Shown piece after piece: positions 1 to 8,381 of a stretch of DNA of 64,000 nt (position 1 is the first letter of the stretch; each line of letters opens with the position of its first letter). Made by a program: the position numbers and the translations under genes. Source of the DNA: Pseudomonas sp. R5-89-07 (GTDB lineage Bacteria; Pseudomonadota; Gammaproteobacteria; Pseudomonadales; Pseudomonadaceae); assembly GCF_003851685.1 (NCBI RefSeq), contig NZ_CP027727.1:5456001-5520000 (forward strand), given 5' to 3'. The notes under the pieces are model-generated. The model did no database searches. It was not told the DNA's origin and saw nothing but the letters and a program-made list of their open reading frames with translations.

Positions 1-230
1 CCTACGGCGACCAAGGCAATACCTGGCTGGGCAAAGCCGACGCTTACACGGTATTTGACGCCGCCGTGCATTACGATCTGGGCCGCCTGGACAACAGCCT
101 CAAAGGTGCGTCGGTAAAACTCAACGCCACCAACCTGTTCGACAAAAACTACATTTCGACCTGTGATGGCTTCTACTGCTACTACGGCGATCAACGCAGC
201 GTCGTCGCCAGCGCCACCTACCAGTGGTGA
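1..230 (+). CDS. TonB-dependent siderophore receptor, C-terminal end (partial)
   Basis: This is the last 76 codons of an outer-membrane beta-barrel receptor for ferric siderophores; the gene enters from the left edge in frame 3. The visible tail has the family's late-barrel motif NLFDKNY, followed by a Cys-containing loop (CDGFYCYYGDQRSV), and ends in alternating residues with a terminal aromatic (SATYQW), the usual outer-membrane insertion signature. The CxxxYC...YG(D/E)xR pattern resembles hydroxamate receptors of the FhuA/FoxA type, but substrate cannot be assigned from 76 residues. The PepSY-domain inner-membrane gene that follows is a common neighbour of iron-siderophore receptors, which supports an iron-uptake role. 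Confidence 0.9.
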   Translation, partial: YGDQGNTWLGKADAYTVFDAAVHYDLGRLDNSLKGASVKLNATNLFDKNYISTCDGFYCYYGDQRSVVASATYQW

Positions 231-250
231 TCGGCTGAGTTAACAACCAG

Positions 251-273
251 GCCGCTCTAACAGGGCGGCTTTG
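251..273 (+). terminator. Probable intrinsic terminator after the TonB receptor
   Basis: An imperfect GC-rich hairpin (GCCGC...GCGGC, loop of roughly ten bases) is followed by a short T run, 20 bases after the receptor stop. The U tract is weak, so termination may be partial and the next gene may be co-transcribed. Confidence 0.45.
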
Positions 274-294
274 GTGTGTCTGAAGGCTAGAAAA

Positions 295-1398
295 ATGAAA
301 AGCAAAACCATCCGCCGCTGGTCCTTCATCCACACCTGGACCAGCCTGATCTGCACCGTATTCCTGCTGATGCTCGCCCTCACTGGCCTGCCGTTGGTGT
401 TTCACCACGAGATCGACCATCTGCTGGGCAACGAACCCGAGCTCAAGCAGATGCCCGCCGATACGCCGCAGCTCAACCTGGAGCAACTGGTGGCCAAGGC
501 CCAGGCCCATCGCCCGGGCGAGGCCATGCAGTACCTGGCCTGGGATGAGGAAGACAAGAACGGCGTGATCGCGATCATGGCGGCCACGGCCGGCACCGAG
601 CCGAATTCGTCGCATACCTTCATGCTCGATGCGCGCACCGGTGAAACGGTGGAGATGCCGTCGGCCAATGGCGGGCTGACCCTGTTCCTGCTGCGCCTGC
701 ATGTGGATATGTTCGCCGGGCTGCCCGGCAAGCTGTTGCTCGCGTTCATGGGCCTGTTGTTCGTGCTGGCGATTGTTTCGGGCACGGTGCTGTACCTGCC
801 GTTCATGCGCCGCTTGAAGTTCGCCACCGTGCGCCAGGACAAATCCACGCGCCTGCGCTGGCTCGACCTGCACAACCTGATCGGCGTGGTCACCCTGACC
901 TGGGCCTTGGTGGTGGGCGTGACCGGAGTGATCAGCGCCTGTGCCGACCTGATCATCGCCGCCTGGCGCCAGGACGCCCTCAGCGCCATGATCGAACCCT
1001 ATAAAAACGCCCCGCCGCTGACCCAGCGCGCGCCGGCGACCGATCTGCTGAGCATTGCCGCCCAGGCCGCGCCGGGCATGGAGCCAGACTTCATTGCCTT
1101 CCCCGGCACACGCTTCTCCAGCGAACATCACTACGCCGTGTTCATGAAGGGCAGCACCCACCTCACCTCCCATCTGCTCACGCCAGTATTGATCGACGCC
1201 CGCACCCTGGCCGTCACCGCCATCGCCGAACGGCCCTGGTACATGGACGCCATGGGCATGTCCCAGCCGCTGCACTTTGGTGACTACGGCGGCATGCCGA
1301 TGAAGATCCTCTGGGCGGCGCTGGATGTGCTGACCATCATCGTGCTGGTCAGCGGGATCTACCTGTGGATCGTGCGGCGCAAGGCGGGCAAGGCATGA
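295..1398 (+). CDS. PepSY-associated TM-helix inner-membrane protein
   Basis: A 367-residue integral membrane protein of the PepSY_TM family (PiuB-like), often found beside siderophore receptors and thought to act as an inner-membrane reductase or accessory in iron uptake. Four hydrophobic helices are visible: about residues 12-35, 145-170, 200-225 and near 335-360. Conserved-looking His residues lie at the membrane borders (FIHTWTS, RLHVDMF, DLHNLIG, PLHFGDYGG). The periplasmic segment between helices 1 and 2 contains a PepSY-like stretch (ARTGETVEMP). I chose the ATG at 295 (MKSKTIRRW, positive N-terminus) over an in-frame TTG at 271. Its stop overlaps the next ATG (ATGA), so the two are translationally coupled. 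The iron role is inferred from context. Confidence 0.85.
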   Translation: MKSKTIRRWSFIHTWTSLICTVFLLMLALTGLPLVFHHEIDHLLGNEPELKQMPADTPQLNLEQLVAKAQAHRPGEAMQYLAWDEEDKNGVIAIMAATAGTEPNSSHTFMLDARTGETVEMPSANGGLTLFLLRLHVDMFAGLPGKLLLAFMGLLFVLAIVSGTVLYLPFMRRLKFATVRQDKSTRLRWLDLHNLIGVVTLTWALVVGVTGVISACADLIIAAWRQDALSAMIEPYKNAPPLTQRAPATDLLSIAAQAAPGMEPDFIAFPGTRFSSEHHYAVFMKGSTHLTSHLLTPVLIDARTLAVTAIAERPWYMDAMGMSQPLHFGDYGGMPMKILWAALDVLTIIVLVSGIYLWIVRRKAGKA

Positions 1399-1577
1399 AG
1401 CCCAGGCAGTCGAGTTTCTGGAAGGTGTTTGGCATCCCGCTGGGGATCGGCCTGCTCAGCGCCGCCGGGTTGTTTGCGGCGTTGCTGGGGGACGGGTGGT
1501 GGGATTCGTTGAGCTGGGTCGGGTTGGGCATTCCCGTCGGCATTGGTGCATGGGCGTTGTTCAAGCGGCGTGGCTGA
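1395..1577 (+). CDS. Small two-helix membrane protein
   Basis: A 60-residue protein with a basic start (MKPRQSSFWK), two hydrophobic helices separated by a short GDGWWDSLSW loop, and a basic end (FKRRG). Its ATG overlaps the stop of the PepSY protein by four bases (ATGA), so it is almost certainly co-translated and may be a subunit or chaperone of that protein. I do not recognise a named family. Other in-frame starts upstream lie inside the preceding gene and are not needed. Confidence 0.75.
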   Translation: MKPRQSSFWKVFGIPLGIGLLSAAGLFAALLGDGWWDSLSWVGLGIPVGIGAWALFKRRG

Positions 1578-1580
1578 GGG

Positions 1581-1660
1581 CGCTATCGGGGGCAAGCCCC
1601 CTCCCACACTTGAACTGTGAACGCTGTTAAATGTGGGAGGGGGCTTGCCCCCGATGAGGC
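1581..1660. repeat. REP pair, head type (ATCGGGGGC...GCCCCCGAT)
   Basis: Two inverted copies of the GTGGGAGGGGGCTTGCCCCCGAT element, arranged with the CGGGGGC ends outward and a spacer of about 25 bases. It sits between two same-strand genes and may act as an mRNA-stabilising or terminating hairpin. Confidence 0.95.
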
Positions 1661-1740
1661 CTTCAAAACCTGCAAAAATCTCCCTCGCCAGCCACGGCAC
1701 AAGCCTCTAGTCTAGCCACACCCCAACTTGAGGAATGCCC

Positions 1741-2370
1741 ATGTCTGTGCCCAGCATGACCTTGTTCCACAACCCCGCTTCACCGTTCGTGCGCAAAGTC
1801 CGCGTGCTGCTGATCGAGACCGGTCAACAGGACCGTGTGGCCCTGCACGCCTGCATGCCCACCCCGGTCAACCCGGATGCGCACGTGGTGCAAGGCAACC
1901 CGGTCGGCAAGATCCCGGCCCTGCGCCTGGCCGACGGTTCGGTACTGCATGACAGCCGGGTGATCCTTGACTATTTCGACCACCAGCACGTCGGCAACCC
2001 GCTGATCCCCCGCGACGGCTCGGCGCGCTGGCGCCGCTTGACCCTGGCCTCGATGGCCGACGGGATCATGGATGCCGCCGTGCTGGTGCGCTACGAGACC
2101 GCCATGCGCCCGGTGGAGAAACACTGGGACCAGTGGCTGGACGAACAGCGCAACAAGATACGTCGCACACTGGCTGAGCTGGAGGCCGAGGCCATCGCCG
2201 AACTGGCCAGCCACTTCGACATCGCCGCGATCAGCGTGGCCTGCGCCCTGGGCTACCTCGACTTCCGTCACCCAGACCTGCAATGGCGCGCGGATAACCC
2301 CAAGCTTGCCGACTGGTACGCCGAGATCAGCCAGCGGCCGTCGATGCAGCAGACCCAGCCCCCCGCCTGA
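1741..2370 (+). CDS. Glutathione S-transferase family protein
   Basis: A 209-residue cytosolic two-domain GST. The N-terminal thioredoxin-like domain has the NPASPFVRKVRV start typical of bacterial GSTs, where the Ser near the first helix is the likely glutathione-activating residue. It then shows the cis-Pro glutathione site (GNPVGKIPAL) and the acidic/Ser motif (LHDSRVILDYFD). The C-terminal half (about residues 85-209) is the all-helical substrate domain. I chose the ATG at 1741 because GAGGA lies six bases upstream; an ATG at 1735 is too close to that site. It is flanked by REP elements and appears monocistronic. The substrate is unknown; similar proteins act in detoxification or stress. 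Confidence 0.88.
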   Translation: MSVPSMTLFHNPASPFVRKVRVLLIETGQQDRVALHACMPTPVNPDAHVVQGNPVGKIPALRLADGSVLHDSRVILDYFDHQHVGNPLIPRDGSARWRRLTLASMADGIMDAAVLVRYETAMRPVEKHWDQWLDEQRNKIRRTLAELEAEAIAELASHFDIAAISVACALGYLDFRHPDLQWRADNPKLADWYAEISQRPSMQQTQPPA

Positions 2371-2385
2371 TGTTCACACAGACCC

Positions 2386-2478
2386 AATGTGGGAGGGGGC
2401 TTGCCCCCGATTGCGGTGTGTCATTGAGCTCATCTTTCTTTGAACCACCGCTATCGGGGGCAAGCCCCCTCCCACATT
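2386..2478. repeat. REP pair, tail type
   Basis: Two inverted REP arms with the GTGGGAGG ends outward (AATGTGGG ... CCCACATT), separated by about 45 bases. It lies between convergent genes (GST and creD), a usual position for REP doublets. Confidence 0.95.
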
Positions 2479-2544
2479 GAGCGGCGGTGTGGTTGAGGAA
2501 GTTGACCAGGCTTACCTTCATCTGCTGATCCTCGCGCAAGCCAA

Positions 2545-3918
2545 TCATTGCACCGCCTCCAGGTCGAACTGCAACGGTTCCACCGCCTTGCGCTTGCCCA
2601 CGCCATACCAGTCGAGTTTGCGCGTCAGCACCATCACCGTGCCCAGCAGGCCGAACAGCAGCAACGAGCCCATCAGCAACGCGTAATCCTCAGCGCTCAG
2701 CAGCCCGTACAACAAGCCATACAACGCCGCCAACCCCACCGAAAACCCAAGGCCGTGGGCCACGCTGCGCAGCACATGGCACACGTAGAAGCCGATCAGC
2801 ACGACGCAGGCGCTGGCCGATATCAGGTAAGCCAGGGCAAACCCCAAGTGCTCGGACAGCGACAACAACAGCAGGTAGAAGAACGCCAGCGCAACACCCA
2901 CCAACGCGTATTGAATGGGGTGCACTGCCAGGTTCTTGAGCACTTCGAACAGGAAGAAGCCGGCAAAGGTCAGGGCGATGAATAGCAGCGCGTATTTGAT
3001 CGCACGGTCGCTTTTGAGGTACTGGTCCACGGGGTCGATGAAGTTCACGCCGAAGCTGCGGTTGTTGAAGTCGTCACAGCCTTGGCGGTCCAGGCAGGTT
3101 TGCAGGGCCTGTTCCAGGTTGGTGGAGAAAAACGAGGTCTGCCAGCGGGCGGTAAAGCCCTTGTCGGTGACGTCCCGCTGCGCCGGCAGGAAGTTGCCGA
3201 TAAAACTGGGGTGCGGCCAGTTGGAGGCCAGTGATACCTGGCTGGTCTTGCCCACTGGAACCACCTGCAGTTGTTCGGTGCCCTGCAGGCGCAGGTCGAA
3301 GGCGAAGTCCATGGCGACGGGTTTCTTGCCGTCTTGATCGGGCAGCATCACGTGCACCCCTTCCCCCAGCCAGTCCACCTGGGAACCCGGCGAAAATTCC
3401 AGGCGCTGCTCGCCCAGCTCCAGCTTCAGCGCATTTTCGATGCCGCGTATATCGCTGATGCCCACCGCCAGAAATGCCGGCTCGAAACGGTAGTCGACGA
3501 AGTTTTCCGTGATGCCCAGTTGGGCAGGCAACTGGAAACGCCCGCTGATGCGGTTGTCGGCATGGAACAACCGCGCCTGGTAGATACCCCGTGCGCGCAG
3601 TTCGGTCTGCACCTGGCCGTCGAGCGCGAAATGCTCCGGCAGGAAATACAAGCGACCGCGCTCCTCACGGGTTTCTTCGTAGCGTTTGTTGAGTTTTTCA
3701 TTGAGCTTCCACTCGCGCACCGTCTTGCGATAAGGCACCACCATCACCGGCCCGGTGAGGCGTTGGGCAAAGCTTGAGCTGCGGGCGATGTCCATCAATA
3801 CGCCGTCGCGCAGTTGTTGGCGGTCGCTGATGATGCCGTTGATCATCAGCAACGGAATCAGCAACAGCAGGATCAGTAGCGCAATCGCGCCGAGTTTGAA
3901 AAGCAGGCTGCGGTTCAT
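2545..3918 (-). CDS. creD: Inner-membrane protein CreD
   Basis: A 457-residue inner-membrane protein of the CreD family (colicin E2 tolerance; PF06123), the main output gene of the CreBC two-component system. It contributes to envelope integrity and, in P. aeruginosa and Stenotrophomonas, to beta-lactam response. An N-terminal helix (about residues 9-27) precedes a large periplasmic domain (about 28-300). The C-terminal third has a bundle of about six hydrophobic helices (FALLFIALTFAGFFLFEVLK onward). Length matches the family. It lies 51 bases downstream of creC on the same strand, giving the order creB-creC-creD. Family assignment is confident; the antibiotic link is known from relatives, not shown here. 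Confidence 0.93.
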   Translation of the reverse strand: MNRSLLFKLGAIALLILLLLIPLLMINGIISDRQQLRDGVLMDIARSSSFAQRLTGPVMVVPYRKTVREWKLNEKLNKRYEETREERGRLYFLPEHFALDGQVQTELRARGIYQARLFHADNRISGRFQLPAQLGITENFVDYRFEPAFLAVGISDIRGIENALKLELGEQRLEFSPGSQVDWLGEGVHVMLPDQDGKKPVAMDFAFDLRLQGTEQLQVVPVGKTSQVSLASNWPHPSFIGNFLPAQRDVTDKGFTARWQTSFFSTNLEQALQTCLDRQGCDDFNNRSFGVNFIDPVDQYLKSDRAIKYALLFIALTFAGFFLFEVLKNLAVHPIQYALVGVALAFFYLLLLSLSEHLGFALAYLISASACVVLIGFYVCHVLRSVAHGLGFSVGLAALYGLLYGLLSAEDYALLMGSLLLFGLLGTVMVLTRKLDWYGVGKRKAVEPLQFDLEAVQ

Positions 3919-3969
3919 GGGGCTCTCCCTGTTTTGATGAGGAGAGTCTGGGCAGCCTGTGTGGGGGAT

Positions 3970-5409
3970 TTATGTGGGCAGTGTGGAGACTGTGTGGAGA
4001 TGCAGCACCACCTGCACGCCGCCAGGCACGTTGCCGATCTGCAGCGCGCCGCCGTGCAGCTTCATCACTTCCTCGACAAAATTGAGGCCAAGGCCGGTGC
4101 TTTTGCGCCCGCTGGCCGGGCGTGGCAGCGAATAGAACCGCTCGCTCAGGCGCGGCAAGGCGTAATCCGGGATCGGCGCGGCCTGGTTGAACAGGCTTAC
4201 TTGCACGTCGTTGTGCTGTACCTGCGCGCTGAACCGCAGCGCGCCGCCGGGCGGGGTGAAATCCAGGGCATTGTCCAGCAGGTTGCCCAGGGCCTGGCGC
4301 AGCAGGAACGGCTCGCCAAACACCTTCACCTCGGCGCCAATGCATTGTTCGACGCGCAGGCCGGCGCTTTCGATCCGCGCGCACTGCGCCATCAACACGT
4401 CATCGACCAAGTCCGCCAGCGCCATACTCGTTTGTTCTTCCAGCCCCTGGCGCTGCTCCACCTGCGCCAGGTTCAACAGCCGTTCGATCAGTTGCTGCAG
4501 GCGCGCGCTTTCGCTGTCGATATTGCCCACGAAGCGCTGCTGCTGTTCGCGGGTCATATCGCCCTGCAGCAACTCCGCCGCACCGCGAATGGCTGCCAGC
4601 GGGCTTTTCAGCTCGTGGGTCAGGGTGTGCACGTAATGCTCGACATAGGCTTTGCCCTCCAACTGCGTGCGCATGTGCTCGACGGCGGTGGACAGTTGCT
4701 TGAGCTCGCCGCCCCGGTAATGCGGCAACTCGGCCCTGCGCCCTTCGCTGACGGCCTGGGCATAGGCGGTCAAGCGCTTGAGGGCGACGCTCAGCCACCA
4801 CGACAACAGTGCGCCCAGCAGCAGGCCCAGAATCACCAGCCCGGCGCCGTACCACAGCAGGCGTCGCTCGGTGCGGTCGACGTAGGGCTGCAACGAGCTG
4901 TTGGGCTTGGCCACGGTGACCACGCCGATAATGCGGCCGTCGTCGCGAATCGGCGCGCCCACGTGCATCACCGATGAGTTGGGGTTGTCCGGCTCGCTGC
5001 GTGAGGATCGCGCGCCGTACTCGCCACGCAGGGTCAGGTACACGTCGTTCCACTTGGAATAGTCCTGGCCCACCGCGTCGCCCGTGGAGTCGAGCAGTAC
5101 CCTGCCCTTGGCGTCGGTGACATAGATGCGATGGTTGACCTGGTTCTTTGGCAGGCCCCAGATGACCGCCCCCGGCTGACGATTGCCGTAAGCCTTGAGC
5201 AGTTCGGGCCAGCGGCTTTGGCCGAGGGTGCCGTTCTTCACATCATCGCGCAGGATTTCGGCGAGCAGGTTGGCGGTGTCCACCAGGGTCTCTTCGGTGG
5301 ACTGGCGCACGCCCGGGCGAATTTCCTTCATCACCGTGTTGAGCACGAAATAGCCGGTCAGGCCGATGAACAGCGCGTACACCAGGAAAATCCGCAACCC
5401 CAGGCGCAT
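3970..5409 (-). CDS. creC: Two-component sensor kinase CreC
   Basis: A 479-residue membrane histidine kinase, sensor of the CreBC (BlrAB) system. Helix 1 (about 7-27) and helix 2 (about 185-207) bracket a periplasmic sensor domain, followed by a HAMP-like linker. The HisKA phosphoacceptor is H265 in HTLTHELKSP. The ATP-binding domain has the N box (LLDNALDF) and G box (STGLGLNFV). The start ATG overlaps the creB stop in an ATGA, so the pair is translationally coupled. The periplasmic domain carries no motif I can tie to a ligand. Confidence 0.95.
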   Translation of the reverse strand: MRLGLRIFLVYALFIGLTGYFVLNTVMKEIRPGVRQSTEETLVDTANLLAEILRDDVKNGTLGQSRWPELLKAYGNRQPGAVIWGLPKNQVNHRIYVTDAKGRVLLDSTGDAVGQDYSKWNDVYLTLRGEYGARSSRSEPDNPNSSVMHVGAPIRDDGRIIGVVTVAKPNSSLQPYVDRTERRLLWYGAGLVILGLLLGALLSWWLSVALKRLTAYAQAVSEGRRAELPHYRGGELKQLSTAVEHMRTQLEGKAYVEHYVHTLTHELKSPLAAIRGAAELLQGDMTREQQQRFVGNIDSESARLQQLIERLLNLAQVEQRQGLEEQTSMALADLVDDVLMAQCARIESAGLRVEQCIGAEVKVFGEPFLLRQALGNLLDNALDFTPPGGALRFSAQVQHNDVQVSLFNQAAPIPDYALPRLSERFYSLPRPASGRKSTGLGLNFVEEVMKLHGGALQIGNVPGGVQVVLHLHTVSTLPT

Positions 5410-6077
5410 CAGCTATGGCTCGGGCTGTAGCTGTAACCCAGGCCGCGATGCGTCTGGATCGGTTCGGCATCGGCGGCCACGCTGCGCAGTTTGCTGCGCA
5501 GGCTTTTGATATGCGTGTCGATATTGCGCTCGTAGCCGGCGTCGGCGGCTACACCCACAGCGTCCAGCAGTTGCTCGCGGCTGAACACTCGCTCGGGTTG
5601 TTCCAGCAGGTTTTGCAGCAGGCGAAACTCATGACGCGTCAGGCTCAGTGGCTGGCTGCGATACAGGATCTGCATGCGTTCCAGGTCGACCTGAAACACC
5701 GCAGGCGCCACATTCGGGCCGACACGCTTGAGAATCGCCCGCACCCTGGCCGCCACTTCACGCGGGCTGAAGGGCTTGACCACATAATCGTCGGCGCCGA
5801 TTTCCAGCCCCACCACCCGGTCGATCTCGCCATCGCGCGCGCTGAGGAACATCACCGGCACTTCGCTGAACCGGCGCAGTTGCTTGCAGGTCTCAAAGCC
5901 GCTGATGTCGGGCAGGCCGATGTCGAGGATGATCAGGTCGGCCGGGCTCTGGCGCTGATGCTCCAGCGCCGCCTGGCCAAGGCTCAGCCAGGTGGTGGTA
6001 AAGCCCTCGCCTTGCAGGGCGAAAATCAGCGTGTCGGCTATTGCCGCTTCGTCTTCGACAATCAGGATATGCGGCAT
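5409..6077 (-). CDS. creB: Response regulator CreB
   Basis: A 222-residue OmpR-family response regulator, partner of CreC. The receiver domain has the acidic pocket E8/D9, the phosphoacceptor D52 (LDIGLPD), S79 and K101 (VVKPFSP). The C-terminal winged-helix domain (about 125-220) carries SLTRHEFRLLQNLLE and DTHIKSLRSKL, the OmpR DNA-binding signature. It is first in the creB-creC-creD run and probably autoregulates the cluster. I looked for the E. coli CreB tag (TTCAC direct repeats) upstream of creB and creD and saw no clear copy. Confidence 0.95.
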   Translation of the reverse strand: MPHILIVEDEAAIADTLIFALQGEGFTTTWLSLGQAALEHQRQSPADLIILDIGLPDISGFETCKQLRRFSEVPVMFLSARDGEIDRVVGLEIGADDYVVKPFSPREVAARVRAILKRVGPNVAPAVFQVDLERMQILYRSQPLSLTRHEFRLLQNLLEQPERVFSREQLLDAVGVAADAGYERNIDTHIKSLRSKLRSVAADAEPIQTHRGLGYSYSPSHS

Positions 6078-6086
6078 GGGGGTCCG

Positions 6087-6602
6087 TCAGCAGTCCGGTT
6101 TGTCGGCAGTGTAGCGACGCGCCGGGTTTACCGCTGCACCAAATTCACGCAAGGCCTTGGCGCCGATCAGCAGCGGGTAGTTGAAACTGCTGCGGTCGGT
6201 GAGGTTGACCTCGACGGTACGCTTGACGTCACCCAGGCACATCTCCAGGTCGATCACCGGGCGCTTGGCCACGCTGGCTTCGTCCTTGTCGTCATCTTCG
6301 TCGGCGCGGCTCTTGATCTTGCTGATGCGCGAGACCTTGTGCTCGTAGACCTTGTTGTCGGCATCCTTGCCGCCAAGGCGGAAGCGCACCCAGTCATCGC
6401 CATCACGGGTGAAGGTTTCGATATCGCGGGCCGACAGCGAGGCGGTCAGCGCGCCCGTGTCCATCTTGGCCTTGAAGGTCTGGCCGATTTCCGGCAGTTG
6501 AATGTATTCGTAGCGACCGTAGAGAGTTGGTTCGGCAGCCATCACGGGTACGGCGGCCATCACGGGAAAAACCAGGGCGAACGCGGCAAGGAGCAATTTC
6601 AC
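6087..6602 (-). CDS. Secreted retropepsin-like aspartic protease family protein
   Basis: A 171-residue exported protein of the PF05618 family, annotated variously as ATP-dependent zinc protease or RimK-associated retropepsin-like protein. The aspartic-protease-like DTGA motif is at residues 48-51 (KAKMDTGALTAS). A hydrophobic stretch of about 22 residues ending VMAAEP is a signal peptide, so the protein should be periplasmic. An acidic insert (DEDDDKDE) sits mid-protein. I chose the GTG at 6602 (GAGGA upstream, signal peptide starting immediately). The reading frame stays open to 6764, but that N-terminal extension has no signal features. Its substrate and true catalytic class are unproven. 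Confidence 0.82.
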   Translation of the reverse strand: MKLLLAAFALVFPVMAAVPVMAAEPTLYGRYEYIQLPEIGQTFKAKMDTGALTASLSARDIETFTRDGDDWVRFRLGGKDADNKVYEHKVSRISKIKSRADEDDDKDEASVAKRPVIDLEMCLGDVKRTVEVNLTDRSSFNYPLLIGAKALREFGAAVNPARRYTADKPDC

Positions 6603-6773
6603 GGCATGAGTTCCTCGAAAGAAGTGGACGGATTCTAGACCGCACGCACAGCACTTAGTTGGATGACCGAGCATAACCAGCACATTGTGAAACATTCGTG
6701 CGGCCATTTGCGATTTGGCCTCTAGACTCAGCTTGCTTATCATTGCCCGCCCATAGAATTTCAAGAGTTGCTT

Positions 6774-7661
6774 ATGCGCCGCCTGCTCACCGGCTGTTTG
6801 GTCACCCTGCTGCTGTTACTCAACACGCTGATCCTGATCGGCCCCCTGATGGTGTTCGCCCTGCTCAAGCTGGTGGCGCCGGGTCGCTTGCGTGACTACG
6901 CGTCATGGGCGGTGATGTGGATCGCCGAGACCTGGGCCGAGATCGACAAGCTGATCTTCGCCGCGTGCATTCCAACCCATTGGGATATCCGTGGCGGTGA
7001 GGCACTGCGTGGCGACACCTCGTACCTGGTCATCAGCAACCACCAGTCTTGGGTGGATATTCCGGCATTGATCCAGGCGCTGAACCGGCGCACACCGTTC
7101 TTCAAATTCTTCCTGAAAAAAGAGCTGATCTGGGTGCCCTTCCTCGGCCTGGCCTGGTGGGCGCTGGATTACCCGTTCATGAAGCGCTACACCAAGGCGT
7201 TCCTGGCCAAGCACCCGGAGCTGGCCGGGCAGGACCTGAAGATCACCAAGGAGGCCTGCGAACTGTTCAAGCGCCAGCCGGTGACGGTGGTCAATTATCT
7301 TGAAGGCACGCGGTTCAGCGAGGCCAAACGCAAACAGCAGAACTCACCGTTCAACCGGCTGGTCAAACCGAAGGCCGGCGGCGTGGCGTTCGTATTGGCG
7401 GCGATGGGCGAGCAGTTGGACGCCATCCTCGACGTGACCGTGGTGTATCCACAGCAAGAGATTCCAGGCTTCTGGGACTTGATCAGCGGCGCGGTGCCGA
7501 AGGTGATCGTGGACATCCGCACCCGAGATCTGGATCCGGCGTTGTGGCAGGGGGATTACGAGAACGACCCGGCGTTTCGCCAGACCGTCCAGAACTGGGT
7601 CAACCAGCTCTGGAGGGAGAAGGACGCGCGCATCGAACAGCTGCGCGCGCAGCAGCCTTAG
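6774..7661 (+). CDS. 1-acyl-glycerol-3-phosphate acyltransferase family protein (YihG-like)
   Basis: A 295-residue membrane-associated PlsC-family acyltransferase. An N-terminal hydrophobic helix (about 10-32) precedes the catalytic H-X4-D motif at H90/D95 (NHQSWVD) and the glycerol-phosphate-binding EGTR motif (YLEGTRFS, near residue 180). Length and the WVD variant fit the YihG/YihG-like subgroup of lysophosphatidic acid acyltransferases. The ATG at 6774 follows an AAGAG site; a TTG two codons upstream is less likely. The stop codon overlaps the convergent stop of the next gene by four bases, so no terminator fits between them. Confidence 0.88.
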   Translation: MRRLLTGCLVTLLLLLNTLILIGPLMVFALLKLVAPGRLRDYASWAVMWIAETWAEIDKLIFAACIPTHWDIRGGEALRGDTSYLVISNHQSWVDIPALIQALNRRTPFFKFFLKKELIWVPFLGLAWWALDYPFMKRYTKAFLAKHPELAGQDLKITKEACELFKRQPVTVVNYLEGTRFSEAKRKQQNSPFNRLVKPKAGGVAFVLAAMGEQLDAILDVTVVYPQQEIPGFWDLISGAVPKVIVDIRTRDLDPALWQGDYENDPAFRQTVQNWVNQLWREKDARIEQLRAQQP

Positions 7662-8230
7662 CTGCCGGTACCCCAGGCCTGGGCCAGCTTGCCCAGTACG
7701 GATTCGCTGGCGCCCTGGCCGCCCAGGTATTGCAGGATCACCGGGGCAAACTGGCCGATCATCCCGCTGTCCATGCCCAGGGCGCTGAACGCGGTGTTCA
7801 AGTCATTGGTGTTTTTCACGTTACCCAGCAGGCCGTCCAGGCCGCTGGTCTTGCTGCCGCCGGTCTGGCCGAGCATGCCGCTCAAGGCACCGAGGCTGCC
7901 CAGCGCGTTGTCGCCGGACAACTTGTCCAGCCCGGGCACGCTCTTGGCCAATTGCGAATAATCATTGCCACCCAGCTGGTTCTTCGCCAGGCCCAGCATC
8001 GCGCCCGTGCCGCCGACGGCTTGCTCGGGGGTGATATTGAGTTGAGAGGTCAGGGCCGTCAGCAAGCCGGCCGTTTCCGATGTGGGCGCGGCGGCGGCGG
8101 CTTTGTTGTTGCCACCCTGCATGCCGGAAATGGCATTGGCTGCATCGCCAAGGCTGAAACCTGCGGCAAATACCGGAGCCGAGGCCACGGTCAACAGGCA
8201 GGACAGGGCAAAACCGCGTGAAATCTTCAT
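7658..8230 (-). CDS. DUF2780 family secreted protein
   Basis: A 190-residue exported protein of the DUF2780 family (VcgC/VcgE-like), widespread in Pseudomonas and Vibrio with no defined function. It begins with a classic signal peptide (MKISRGFALSCLL...APVFAAG). The mature part is Gly/Ala/Leu-rich with amphipathic helices and the family-like end (VILQYLGGQGASESVLGKLAQAW). I chose ATG 8230 because AGAGG lies eight bases upstream; the open frame starts one codon earlier at a TTG. Transcribed divergently from the sigma-factor gene. Confidence 0.85.
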   Translation of the reverse strand: MKISRGFALSCLLTVASAPVFAAGFSLGDAANAISGMQGGNNKAAAAAPTSETAGLLTALTSQLNITPEQAVGGTGAMLGLAKNQLGGNDYSQLAKSVPGLDKLSGDNALGSLGALSGMLGQTGGSKTSGLDGLLGNVKNTNDLNTAFSALGMDSGMIGQFAPVILQYLGGQGASESVLGKLAQAWGTGS

Positions 8231-8381
8231 CAAGACAACCTCTGAATGTAGGAGCTAAAAAGCAGGCGTTTGACTGACGGTCTGGAAGGTTGTTCCCACC
8301 CGCACGTGAGTTCATAAAACACTGCATCCAAATGTCCCGGCCACGCGTATATACGACACCTGCGCCCCGGAGCTGGATGGA

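Noticed and set aside
6603..6764. N-terminal extension of the retropepsin-like gene
   Set aside because: A signal peptide begins at GTG 6602; the extension would bury it.
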